A stretch of 27,748 nt of DNA from a virus: IMG/VR virus record IMGVR_UViG_3300025421_000057, positions 1 to 27,748 of that record. One strand, 5' to 3'. Below the pieces are notes generated by a model. The model worked only from the letters and a program-made list of their open reading frames with translations, did not search any database and was not told the DNA's origin. Positions within the stretch are counted from its first letter, which is position 1. Every line of letters starts with the position of its first letter. Both the position numbers and the translations under genes were made by a program. Shown here piece after piece: positions 7,537 to 13,440 of the stretch.

Positions 7537-7790
7537 TAGTAAAGTACCTCGTTTAGTTTCTCAATGTAGTGAAACGCTTTCTTCACGTCCTCTTCTGTCG
7601 CACCCTTGCGTCCTGCACGCATAGAGTATTTGATGATGTTACCCTTTAAGAATCCTATGAACTCCTGTGTGGTCAACACATTCTCCATTACTGTCCACGG
7701 CTGTATCGCCATGTCTTTGTAGTGGTTACCGCCTACTTGTTTGTCATCGGCTTTTGGAAACAGTTCTTGTTGTCTATCGTTTGAGATCAT
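7536..7790 (-). CDS. DUF3310 (SaV-like) protein
   Basis: The 84-residue protein contains the hallmark VGGNHYKDMAIQPW followed by FLKGNIIKYSMRAGRKG and a final helix, the DUF3310 signature found in very many phages near nucleotide-metabolism genes. Its function is not settled. The N-terminus DRQQELFPK contains QQELF, a loose match to the sliding-clamp-binding consensus. Start at 7790 is set by AAGGAGGG; the longer reading from 7814 has no SD. Confidence 0.9.
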   Translation of the reverse strand: MISNDRQQELFPKADDKQVGGNHYKDMAIQPWTVMENVLTTQEFIGFLKGNIIKYSMRAGRKGATEEDVKKAFHYIEKLNEVLY

Positions 7791-7968
7791 TAGTACCCTC
7801 CTTGTACGCGGCAATGCCTAGCTGAATTTGTTCTGATCTGATTTGTCTGTTCAAGTAATTTCTTAACCATTCTATTCCTCCTATTGCTTTGAACATTTCC
7901 TTTTGTTCTGGTGTCATACGAAACGATGTTGTTTTGTATCCTGTGATTTCACTTTTGGGTCTTGGCAT
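7774..7968 (-). CDS. Small ribbon-helix-helix-like protein
   Basis: The 64-residue basic protein reads TTSFRMTPEQKEMFKAIGG, a beta strand followed by helices as in ribbon-helix-helix or short DNA-binding proteins. A second helix (WLRNYLNRQI) follows. It is probably a small regulator. Upstream AAGGACAAGGAC can act as SD. It overlaps DUF3310 by 17 bases and the zinc-finger gene by 20. Confidence 0.6.
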   Translation of the reverse strand: MPRPKSEITGYKTTSFRMTPEQKEMFKAIGGIEWLRNYLNRQIRSEQIQLGIAAYKEGTNDLKR

Positions 7969-8149
7969 CGTCCTTGTCCTTGTGGTCGTGTGTTTCGGTT
8001 TCTTCTTTGTTAAAGAATATCTTCTTACAAACGGTGCACAACCAAGCAGGGCGAAAGATTTGATTCACCTCACCTGTGTGTACACCAAGAGGTCTGCCCT
8101 CATAGGTGTTGATCTTTTGGAACACTTGTCTTTTCCTCCAAGCTGTCAT
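7949..8149 (-). CDS. Small C2H2-type zinc-finger-like protein
   Basis: The 66-residue protein has a single finger-like motif CTVCKKIFFNKEETETHDH (C-x2-C, about 12 residues, H-x-H) near its C-terminus, followed by a charged tail. It could bind nucleic acid or be a minimal structural zinc protein. SD AAGG is 7 bases upstream. It overlaps the upstream gene by 50 bases, which is long, but the motif and SD support it. Confidence 0.6.
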   Translation of the reverse strand: MTAWRKRQVFQKINTYEGRPLGVHTGEVNQIFRPAWLCTVCKKIFFNKEETETHDHKDKDDAKTQK

Positions 8150-8354
8150 TTTGTAACCTTGCTTTCATCATTGCGTCCGCTACTTCATAAGAAAACTGTG
8201 TAAGTTCATCCGTATCGTATCTAATGCCTGAATGTTCAGACAACATTCCGAGCATAGCCATTCCTGCAAACCAGTCTCTTAAATCCATACCTTGTTGACC
8301 ACCAATAATCAAACCATCACCGTTTGTAATTATTCCGTTTGGAAATGCTTTCAT
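8100..8354 (-). CDS. Conserved small phage protein (MDLRDWFAGMAM motif)
   Basis: The 84-residue protein carries MDLRDWFAGMAM and YEVADAMMKAR, features I recognise from a common phage protein family of unknown function. The start at 8354 is supported by GGGAG and by a TAATG overlap with the previous stop, rather than the ATG at 8360. Confidence 0.75.
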   Translation of the reverse strand: MKAFPNGIITNGDGLIIGGQQGMDLRDWFAGMAMLGMLSEHSGIRYDTDELTQFSYEVADAMMKARLQNDSLEEKTSVPKDQHL

Positions 8355-8662
8355 TAACATCTCCCATCCATGTCCACGGCTTTAGCTCTGTACTGACGTA
8401 TTGCCTCAAGCTTAGCGTAAAACTTTTGCACGTGCACTAGCGCATCGCCGTAACGTCCGCTATCCACATCATCACAAATCACCTTTGCTTCTTCTATTGC
8501 GTTCTGATACAAGTTAAGCTCTGCGAGTGCATCGCCCAGTTGTAAATCTATTTCTCTTGTTTGATCATCCATTGGTTTACTCCTAAAAATTCTATCAAAG
8601 TTACTTGCAAATGCGTCCATGTTAACAGGTCTTTGGACTGAACCTTTTCCTCCGTCACTCAT
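8354..8662 (-). CDS. Conserved small phage protein (MSDGGKGS)
   Basis: The 102-residue protein begins MSDGGKGSVQRPVN, a signature of a widespread phage family without known function. The central and C-terminal parts are helical and acidic/amphipathic. Start 8662 is set by AGGAG 7 bases upstream, not the in-frame ATG at 8734. Its first 8 bases overlap the end of a 53-codon upstream gene. Confidence 0.75.
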   Translation of the reverse strand: MSDGGKGSVQRPVNMDAFASNFDRIFRSKPMDDQTREIDLQLGDALAELNLYQNAIEEAKVICDDVDSGRYGDALVHVQKFYAKLEAIRQYRAKAVDMDGRC

Positions 8663-8816
8663 TTTGTTTCTCCTGTAATGATTTCTGATAGATTTCTTGC
8701 AATGATTTTGAAAGCTTATTTGAATGATGTGCAATTAATTCCATCAACCTATCCACTGACCTTACAAAACCAGTGTCCCGCCTGGTCATCTGCCTGCGCC
8801 ATGTTCTAAGTTTCAT
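8655..8816 (-). CDS. 53-residue basic protein
   Basis: Translation gives a 53-residue, Arg/Lys-rich helical protein starting MKLRTWRRQMTRRD. AAGGA lies at a good distance upstream; it starts 3 bases after the preceding stop and overlaps the MSDGGKGS gene by 8 bases (ATGAGTGA). Tight packing on both sides supports it as real. Function is unknown; nucleic-acid binding is possible from the charge. Confidence 0.65.
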   Translation of the reverse strand: MKLRTWRRQMTRRDTGFVRSVDRLMELIAHHSNKLSKSLQEIYQKSLQEKQNE

Positions 8817-8818
8817 TC

Positions 8819-9034
8819 TTACTTCCTTGCATAGTTTGTGTTTTTTAGGTAAAACTTAGCACATCTGCCTTCCACAACCGTCAAGGTTTTATCGGCTTTT
8901 ATTTTGTCTTCTACGTTGGTAACCTCCTGTTTACATTCTTCTTGGTTTGCGTAGGGTGTTTCAACGGCAATCATTCCGCAATCAATACCGCGACAAAAGA
9001 AAATAATAGCTAAATACATAGTGCTATTCATCAT
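8819..9034 (-). CDS. Small Cys-containing exported or membrane protein
   Basis: The 71-residue protein has a short hydrophobic N-terminus (MYLAIIFF) and a hydrophilic remainder with four cysteines (C14, C19, C34, C58), as in small periplasmic phage proteins. AGGAG precedes two adjacent ATG codons (9034, 9031). It overlaps the stop of the upstream 37-residue membrane gene. Role unknown. Confidence 0.65.
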   Translation of the reverse strand: MMNSTMYLAIIFFCRGIDCGMIAVETPYANQEECKQEVTNVEDKIKADKTLTVVEGRCAKFYLKNTNYARK

Positions 9035-9137
9035 GAACTCCTAGTATAAATAGCACATAACAAAACACCACAGTGATCCACATTGATGCGATACAAAGCA
9101 CTGCAAGCGTCATTAAAACTTCTAGTATGTCGTTCAT
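9024..9137 (-). CDS. 37-residue single-pass membrane protein, copy A
   Basis: The 37-codon frame has AAAGGAG 6 bases upstream. It encodes MNDILEVL, then a hydrophobic segment spanning most of the protein, ending CYVLFILGVHDE. It matches the protein at 11974-12087 in length and pattern (MN-x2-L, AVL, W, CYV-x-F-x-LG-x2-D), so the two are paralogues. It overlaps the next gene by 11 bases. A small inner-membrane effector is likely; the target is unknown. Confidence 0.7.
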   Translation of the reverse strand: MNDILEVLMTLAVLCIASMWITVVFCYVLFILGVHDE

Positions 9138-9154
9138 TTCTTTCTCCTTTAAAG

Positions 9155-9745
9155 TTAAATCAAATTAAAAGAAAGCGTTACTCTTTCTTGCGATACTGCA
9201 TCTACCCAATGAACTAACTCAGAGGGAAAGATAAGTATGTCTCCTTTTTTGCCTAAATACTTTACACCGTTTTGAAACTCAGTTGGCTCTGCGCCATCTG
9301 TATAGTATATGACTCCTGAAAATACAGCGAAGTGTTGATGCCTTGGGACGTAATCCCCTACGTTATAAAAGCATGTCCAAAAATCATACCCGTTAAAGTG
9401 TCCGTCATATTTCTTAACTCTAAATTCTCTACGGTGTGCCTCACCAAAAATCTGTGACTGCACATACTCACCAAGATAGATAAGAAACGCTTGCGTAAAT
9501 GAGTTCTCAAACGCTACCGTCGGGACTGGTACATGAGAAAAGTTATCGCTTACCGTAGTACGTTGGCGTAATAAGTAAAACAACTCTTGGCTTTTGATGC
9601 TTCTACAAATGTCAACAAACGAACCTATCTCCTGCATCAGCTTGTCAGGGATACGTCCTTGCATGATCGGTGCGTTACCTTCTAAAAACTTAAAGTCTTT
9701 AAATAACGCTAAAACTTTATGCGGTATGGGGGGAAAAGTACTCAT
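9155..9745 (-). CDS. 2OG-Fe(II) oxygenase-like protein, copy 1
   Basis: The 196-residue protein has a C-terminal double-stranded beta-helix: RHQHFAVFSGVIYYTDG (H136, H138), GDILIFPSELVHWV (H179) and ERVTLSFN (R188, likely 2-oxoglutarate contact). This is the layout of the 2OG-FeII_Oxy_5-type family common in aquatic phages. These enzymes hydroxylate proteins, nucleotides or small molecules using Fe(II), O2 and 2-oxoglutarate; the substrate here is not known. The N-terminal 100 residues are helical and unassigned. It is coupled by a 4-base overlap to a second, different oxygenase. Confidence 0.8.
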   Translation of the reverse strand: MSTFPPIPHKVLALFKDFKFLEGNAPIMQGRIPDKLMQEIGSFVDICRSIKSQELFYLLRQRTTVSDNFSHVPVPTVAFENSFTQAFLIYLGEYVQSQIFGEAHRREFRVKKYDGHFNGYDFWTCFYNVGDYVPRHQHFAVFSGVIYYTDGAEPTEFQNGVKYLGKKGDILIFPSELVHWVDAVSQERVTLSFNLI

Positions 9746-10257
9746 TGTTTAATTGGAAATATTTGAACAGTTGCTCTTACCACTGGTGCATCTAAAGATA
9801 CAGGCGTGGTGCAATGGGGCGCATTTGCCTTGTTAAACACCGCAGTATTAAATGTTGGTATGTACCCTTTAACATACCCAGGCTCATCTGCTAAGTACAA
9901 AAAATATCCACCCCAGTCTTTATCCCACACGGGGTTTAAATAAATAGTGATAGCATCCGCATATCCATCGTCATTGTGCCAAGGAATGTAGCTGAGTCTT
10001 GTCCACGCATAGTTCATAACACAGTACTTACTATGACTGATAAACCCCTTTCTTATAAGGTTGTTTAATATTAACTGCTTTATGTTTTCAGGATATGAGC
10101 GCACCAATACTGAATGACTAGCTTTGACGATGCCCTGCGCCCACATAAAGTTGCTACACCATTGATCTTTAGGTTCTTTTAAAGTCTTTAGTGTGTCTTC
10201 GTACAACTCGTTACATAAACTTGCAGGCAAAACATCCGTGTGAATTAATACGCTCAT
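9742..10257 (-). CDS. 2OG-Fe(II) oxygenase-like protein, copy 2 (P4Hc type)
   Basis: The 171-residue protein shows the complete facial triad H94-x-D96 (WHND) and H148 (APHCTTPV), with R161 in the final strand (VRATVQIF) for 2-oxoglutarate. Between them are YLNPVWDKDWGGYFLYL and an FNTAVFN strand, typical of prolyl-4-hydroxylase-like domains. Standard leader AAGGAGAAAGCAATG supports the start. It is translationally coupled to the next oxygenase, hinting at a shared substrate or sequential reactions. Confidence 0.85.
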   Translation of the reverse strand: MSVLIHTDVLPASLCNELYEDTLKTLKEPKDQWCSNFMWAQGIVKASHSVLVRSYPENIKQLILNNLIRKGFISHSKYCVMNYAWTRLSYIPWHNDDGYADAITIYLNPVWDKDWGGYFLYLADEPGYVKGYIPTFNTAVFNKANAPHCTTPVSLDAPVVRATVQIFPIKQ

Positions 10258-10472
10258 TGCTTTCTCCTTGTGTGTGATACGTTTGTTAAACTTACTCCCG
10301 GGTCTTCCTTTGCTACAACTCTCCTAAGCACGTTGTTAATTTGAGTGTTGTGCTTTGCCAAAAACGTGGCACTAAAACCTGTACCAAAAGATCCGTATAT
10401 TACTTCGTTTAAGGCTTGTGTAGCCCCATATAGCTCAATAATTTCTTCTTTAATTTCGTCTTTGGTTTTCAT
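10254..10472 (-). CDS. Unknown 72-residue protein
   Basis: The protein is not recognised. Its first half is a charged helix (KTKDEIKEEIIELYGATQAL), followed by a Gly/Phe stretch and a basic C-terminus. AAGGG at 8 bases supports the start, and it overlaps both neighbours by 4 bases, so it belongs to the oxygenase operon segment. Confidence 0.65.
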   Translation of the reverse strand: MKTKDEIKEEIIELYGATQALNEVIYGSFGTGFSATFLAKHNTQINNVLRRVVAKEDPGVSLTNVSHTRRKQ

Positions 10473-10711
10473 TCTTCTACCCTTTCATATGTCATTTCAA
10501 AAATTTCAGGCTTGCATGGATAGTGCTCATCCTTAACACCAGTGATAATCCAATCGCCAGGGGTGACTATATGCCCACCTTCAAGTGTTTCAATCCAACC
10601 CCATCCATGTTTTTCTGGGTCGTGATTAAAAAATTTTTTGACACGATCATGGTCGCCGTCTTTAAACCATTGCGTAGCTTCTACTACCACAGGTCTTTTT
10701 TTAAATTTCAT
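10469..10711 (-). CDS. Conserved phage protein (PGDWIITGVKDEHYPCKP)
   Basis: The 80-residue protein begins MKFKKRPVVVEATQWFKDGDH and ends TPGDWIITGVKDEHYPCKP...FEMTYE. I recognise this as one of the most widespread small phage protein families, all-beta, with no established function. SD AAGGGG is present. It is linked by 4-base overlaps to neighbours. Confidence 0.85.
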   Translation of the reverse strand: MKFKKRPVVVEATQWFKDGDHDRVKKFFNHDPEKHGWGWIETLEGGHIVTPGDWIITGVKDEHYPCKPEIFEMTYERVEE

Positions 10712-10905
10712 TCTTGCCCCTTATATATTTCATCAAAAATCTTTTCAACCCCGGGCCTAACAGTCTCCATAAATGTTTGTGGTTTTTGCTCAGGCTCTTC
10801 TATTCCCTTTAACTTTCGCAGTTCCCTTTCCATTTCCTCAATTCTTCGTCTCAACGCCAAAATTTCATAAGCCTCTGGTGTCATATAAAACTGTGAATGA
10901 TCCAT
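10708..10905 (-). CDS. Small coiled-coil protein
   Basis: The 65-residue protein has a strong heptad helix (residues 12-35, LALRRRIEEMERELRKLKG) followed by a Pro-rich linker and a short helix. It has no recognised family. Start overlaps the upstream stop in TAATG; the SD is a modest GGGGA. Confidence 0.6.
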   Translation of the reverse strand: MDHSQFYMTPEAYEILALRRRIEEMERELRKLKGIEEPEQKPQTFMETVRPGVEKIFDEIYKGQE

Positions 10906-11072
10906 TATTCTTGTCCCCTTGCTCGTATTCGATCACGAAATTCAAAATATTGAGGAGGTATCAATTCAGCACATTTTTCACGTTCGTCTTCAGCAATAGC
11001 ATCAACAATAGTGCGTACCATACCCTCACTAAAGTGTTCCAAAAGTATTTGTACCGCTGTATCTTTAATCAT
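10905..11072 (-). CDS. 55-residue IRARG-tail protein, copy A
   Basis: The frame encodes 55 residues starting MIKDTAVQILLEHF and ending FRDRIRARGQE. The segment DEREKCAELI...IRARG matches the widespread phage motif EREECAKMCDE...LIRARG carried by the gene just upstream. AAGGGG is the SD and TAATG overlaps join it to both neighbours. Function unknown. Confidence 0.75.
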   Translation of the reverse strand: MIKDTAVQILLEHFSEGMVRTIVDAIAEDEREKCAELIPPQYFEFRDRIRARGQE

Positions 11073-11287
11073 TATTTACCCCTTGCGCGAATTAAATAAG
11101 CCAAATCAATTCCATCAGGATATTCAGATTCATCACACATCTTTGCACATTCTTCACGCTCTTTTTCCGCGCCAAGCTCAATAAGTTTGTTGCAAAATGA
11201 ATCGAATGCAACAATATTAAAGTCACCACTGTGCATTGGCACTTTACAAATGTTCAATATTGCTGTCTGAATTTCATCTTTAGTCAT
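11072..11287 (-). CDS. 71-residue IRARG-tail protein, copy B
   Basis: The 71-residue protein begins MTKDEIQTAIL and ends EREECAKMCDESEYPDG...LIRARGK. The C-terminal Cys-x3-Cys helix and RARG tail are recurrent in phage small proteins of unknown role. The next gene carries the same tail, so this looks like a tandem duplication with diverged N-termini. SD AAAGGA is 6 bases upstream. Confidence 0.75.
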   Translation of the reverse strand: MTKDEIQTAILNICKVPMHSGDFNIVAFDSFCNKLIELGAEKEREECAKMCDESEYPDGIDLAYLIRARGK

Positions 11288-11393
11288 CTTTATCCTTTCT
11301 TATAAATTCAAAATAAACAGATAATAATGCGCCAACATATAAGCCTAATCCTGAGCTAACAAAAATCCAAAATATTTTCCATTCTTCACTCAT
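11280..11393 (-). CDS. 37-residue single-pass membrane protein
   Basis: The frame starts at ATG 11393 with AAGGAG 6 bases upstream, giving MSEEWKIFWIFVSSG, a hydrophobic helix to about residue 30 and a basic/acidic end RKDKDD. It overlaps the next gene by 8 bases. It has the same length as the paralogous pair at 9024 and 11974 but a different sequence, so it is a separate micro-protein. Likely inner membrane. Confidence 0.7.
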   Translation of the reverse strand: MSEEWKIFWIFVSSGLGLYVGALLSVYFEFIRKDKDD

Positions 11394-11395
11394 TC

Positions 11396-11632
11396 TTATC
11401 TCCTTGCTTGTATGTCAAAAATACATTTAAATGCGGTTTTCCTGATGTCGTCATTAGAGTGATTAAGGTACTTTTGACATTCTTGAATAAATATTTTTAA
11501 AATGTGATTTTCTATTTCCTCCGCAAACAACCACACATGGGGTTTCCACATTTCATTTTTATAGTATTGGGGGTCTACAATTCCCAATAATTCTGTCTTC
11601 TCAACTAATTTCATTATTTCTTCTTTAGTCAT
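11396..11632 (-). CDS. Unknown 78-residue helical protein
   Basis: The protein starts MTKEEIMKLVEKTELLG at ATG 11632, preceded by GGGGG. The MTK[DE]EI opening is shared with the gene at 11072, and it ends CIFDIQARR, reminiscent of the RARG tails nearby. It may be a diverged member of the same family. The in-frame ATG at 11704 would overlap the upstream gene deeply and has no SD. Confidence 0.6.
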   Translation of the reverse strand: MTKEEIMKLVEKTELLGIVDPQYYKNEMWKPHVWLFAEEIENHILKIFIQECQKYLNHSNDDIRKTAFKCIFDIQARR

Positions 11633-11633
11633 T

Positions 11634-11984
11634 TCAACCCCCGGGCATATCAGGCATACAGTTAATAGGATGTCTTGGCATAGAGTCAAGATTCGTGGAA
11701 CCATCGTACTGAGTCACCCATATACAGCGCTTGTTTGTCCATACATAAGTTGCGTTGCACTCAGGCGAACCATAGCCTCCGTAGAAAGTCCAACCATGCA
11801 TCAGTGGCTCTGCCTCAGCCAATGTCATTAGTTTTCCTTGGTCTTTCTTTTGAACCTTGTGGTCTGCCTTTTCTCCAAATCCGCCCCAGCCATAATCTCC
11901 AAAGACTATGCCTTCAACGGACTCTCCTTCTTCCAAGAACTCCATGAGTTCTTTATATGCATCTTCAAGATCTTCAATCATCAT
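11634..11984 (-). CDS. Conserved phage protein (GIVFGDYGWGG...YDGSTNLDSMPR)
   Basis: The 116-residue protein has an acidic N-terminal helix, then EGIVFGDYGWGGFGE, LMHGWTFYGGYGSPEC and the end WVTQYDGSTNLDSMPRHP...CMPDMPGG. I recognise this as a common conserved phage family of unknown function, rich in aromatic and Gly residues. AGGAG serves ATG 11984 or, at better spacing, ATG 11981. Confidence 0.8.
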   Translation of the reverse strand: MMIEDLEDAYKELMEFLEEGESVEGIVFGDYGWGGFGEKADHKVQKKDQGKLMTLAEAEPLMHGWTFYGGYGSPECNATYVWTNKRCIWVTQYDGSTNLDSMPRHPINCMPDMPGG

Positions 11985-12087
11985 ACGCTCCTAATAAAAA
12001 TATGACATAGCAAGATACTGCAAGTATCCACACAGCACCGAGACCGAGCACGGCAACGAGGAGCAAGTAGTTTAGTACTTCATTCAT
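11974..12087 (-). CDS. 37-residue single-pass membrane protein, copy B
   Basis: The start at 12087 has AAAGGA upstream and gives MNEVLNYLLLVAVLG, a transmembrane helix and the end CYVIFLLGAYDD. About 16 of 37 positions match the protein at 9024-9137 without gaps, so they are paralogues 2.8 kb apart. A longer reading from 12162 lacks an SD. It overlaps both neighbours. Confidence 0.72.
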   Translation of the reverse strand: MNEVLNYLLLVAVLGLGAVWILAVSCYVIFLLGAYDD

Positions 12088-12271
12088 TGTTCTTTTCCTT
12101 TGTGTATAGCATCTTGTTAATCCACTCCTCTGTTGGCTGCACATACTCGCGTAGGAATTCATTAGATAAAACTTTGTACATCATGGTCGAGCCAAGGTGT
12201 CTGCCGTCTACATCTTTTAAATCATTTGCAGCGATGAGTAACTTCTCTATTGAGTCAGGGTGTAGGTTCAT
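12080..12271 (-). CDS. Unknown 63-residue protein
   Basis: The protein is not recognised. Predicted helical, acidic, starting MNLHPDSIEKLLIAANDLKD. AAGGAG at 8 bases is within a 31-bp sequence duplicated at 12751-12781, which supplies the end of the previous gene and the leader of this one. It overlaps neighbours by 4 and 8 bases. Confidence 0.65.
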   Translation of the reverse strand: MNLHPDSIEKLLIAANDLKDVDGRHLGSTMMYKVLSNEFLREYVQPTEEWINKMLYTKEKNNE

Positions 12272-12297
12272 GTGTTGCGCTCCTTCAGCTTGGCTTC
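12267..12297 (-). repeat. 31-bp direct repeat, copy 1
   Basis: A 31-base stretch is identical to 12751-12781. In both places it encodes the C-terminus EAKLKERNT, the stop, the SD of the next gene (AAGGAG) and its ATG. It marks a duplicated gene-end/leader cassette. Confidence 0.9.
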
Positions 12298-12558
12298 AAA
12301 CGCTTGATATAAAGTTGTAGGGAACATCATGGTTGTACCGCCATCATCCCAATGCTCACCAACTAGCTTTTCAGTAGCTTCGTATACTTCATAGATTTCT
12401 TCATTCGTCAACCCTACCCATTCTCTCCTCAATAAATTCTGAACATCGTTGCACATAACTTTTACTGAGTTATAACCTTCGGCATCGCCACGGTCAGCGA
12501 GTTCATAGGCTTCTTGCATTATTCTGATTCTTATTGGTTCAAAATCTTTGTTATTCAT
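12268..12558 (-). CDS. WVGLT...EAKLKERNT family protein, copy 1
   Basis: The 95-residue protein starts at ATG 12558 behind AAGGA. Its second half holds EWVGLTNEEIYEVYEAT and the end YQAFEAKLKERNT, a modular phage family of unknown function. The gene at 12752 has the same two landmarks with a different middle. The first 35 residues here (helical, MNNKDFEPIRIRIMQEAYEL) are an extra N-terminal segment. Confidence 0.7.
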   Translation of the reverse strand: MNNKDFEPIRIRIMQEAYELADRGDAEGYNSVKVMCNDVQNLLRREWVGLTNEEIYEVYEATEKLVGEHWDDGGTTMMFPTTLYQAFEAKLKERNT

Positions 12559-12755
12559 GTGTTTTTTTCCTTCTTTACCTCTTTCCACTCCCCGCCTTCG
12601 ACTGGTTGCCAACCATGCGTCTCGGTCAATACTTCATTTTGATGCCACTGCTCAAGAATGGTGATGGTTCGATTTTGATTGTCGTTAGAGTCGTAAGAAT
12701 AAAAATTTTTATCTATCCATCTAAGTTGTGGTGTTGGTGCTAGTCTTCTATTCAT
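12555..12755 (-). CDS. Small phage protein (LAPTPQLRW)
   Basis: The 66-residue protein starts MNRRLAPTPQLRWIDK and has ITILEQWHQ and WQPVEGGEWKEV, a Trp-rich layout I know from small phage proteins predicted to be beta-hairpins. Function unknown. Its leader is the second copy of the 31-bp repeat. It sits between the two WVGLT paralogues and ends EKNT, close to their ERNT. Confidence 0.65.
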   Translation of the reverse strand: MNRRLAPTPQLRWIDKNFYSYDSNDNQNRTITILEQWHQNEVLTETHGWQPVEGGEWKEVKKEKNT

Positions 12756-12781
12756 GTGTTGCGCTCCTTCAGCTTGGCTTC
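12751..12781 (-). repeat. 31-bp direct repeat, copy 2
   Basis: Identical to 12267-12297; 484 bases apart start to start. It again spans the codons for EAKLKERNT and the SD/ATG of the next gene. Confidence 0.9.
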
Positions 12782-12928
12782 TATTGTTTGAGCAAATAAA
12801 AATAATCTATCAGGGTCTTCAACATAAGAATGACGAAAGAAAAACTCAACTTCATTTTTTACCTCTTCTTTAGTTAACCCTACCCATTCTTTAGGCTCAT
12901 CTTCTTCTTGCTTTACTTCTTTAGTCAT
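12752..12928 (-). CDS. WVGLT...EAKLKERNT family protein, copy 2
   Basis: The 58-residue protein from ATG 12928 (GGGAG upstream) contains EWVGLTKEEVKNEVEFF and FAQTIEAKLKERNT. It is the short form of the paralogue at 12268. The family, frequent in phages, lacks a known function. The in-frame ATG at 12961 has no SD and overlaps the upstream gene. Confidence 0.7.
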   Translation of the reverse strand: MTKEVKQEEDEPKEWVGLTKEEVKNEVEFFFRHSYVEDPDRLFLFAQTIEAKLKERNT

Positions 12929-13116
12929 TAGATACTCCCATGCAATACACGCTTGCGACATTCATCCCTAACTTGAATTGGTATATCAGGCGTGATCTCT
13001 GACCAGTCGCATCTGTAAATCACAAAGCCTTGATGGGGCGCAAGTGACCAGATGCCAAGCGTAGTTATAGTCGAGCAAACGACGGCTACCAATATGAATT
13101 TAAATACGTCACTCAT
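12928..13116 (-). CDS. Small membrane-anchored protein (SEITPDIP motif)
   Basis: The 62-residue protein starts at ATG 13116 behind GAGGAG. An N-terminal membrane helix or signal anchor (residues 5-26) is followed by YRCDWSEITPDIPIQVRDECRKR, in which two cysteines (about C37 and C53) could pair outside the cytoplasm. The SEI[ST]PDIP...CR motif recurs in small phage proteins. Possible envelope or superinfection role; inference only. Confidence 0.72.
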   Translation of the reverse strand: MSDVFKFILVAVVCSTITTLGIWSLAPHQGFVIYRCDWSEITPDIPIQVRDECRKRVLHGSI

Positions 13117-13324
13117 AGTAACTCCTCGATATAAGACCCATAACTGCGTACGTGCAGATAGCAAACAAAACGCTAAGAACGACTGTGTCAGTCGTGATTG
13201 TTGACTCGATGCCAAGCACGGCTTTTTGTACCCAGTCTTGGTCAGGATTGTGGTGGTTGTGTTTCGGCTCATAGTAGATACCGATCTTGACTTTGCCTGT
13301 GTCGTATGGTGTCATCCTACTCAT
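13109..13324 (-). CDS. Small phage protein (MTPYDTGKVKIG) with C-terminal TM helix
   Basis: The 71-residue reading from ATG 13324 begins MSRMTPYDTGKVKIGIYYEP, a recurrent phage opening, continues with DQDWVQKAVLG and ends in a membrane helix (about residues 44-66). A longer in-frame reading from 13444 (111 residues) has GGAG upstream and cannot be excluded. I prefer the short form because the family motif starts there and a well-led 34-codon frame ends at its ATG. Function unknown. Confidence 0.6.
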   Translation of the reverse strand: MSRMTPYDTGKVKIGIYYEPKHNHHNPDQDWVQKAVLGIESTITTDTVVLSVLFAICTYAVMGLISRSYYE

Positions 13325-13425
13325 GGCTGAACACCCATTAGTTTTATGATTAGTACTAAGTGTCGATTTACTTCTAGCAGTTCTATCCAACACAGTATTA
13401 CCATCAGCCATATAGATAATTTCAT
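13321..13425 (-). CDS. Possible 34-residue hydrophobic leader peptide
   Basis: ATG 13425 has the genome's standard leader AAGGAGAAAGCGTAATG. The frame encodes MKLSIWLMVILCWIELL and a second hydrophobic stretch, and its TGA overlaps the next ATG (ATGA). It competes with the longer 13444 reading in another frame. The SD and coupling argue for it; the weak family support argues against. Confidence 0.35.
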   Translation of the reverse strand: MKLSIWLMVILCWIELLEVNRHLVLIIKLMGVQP

Positions 13426-13440
13426 TACGCTTTCTCCTTT

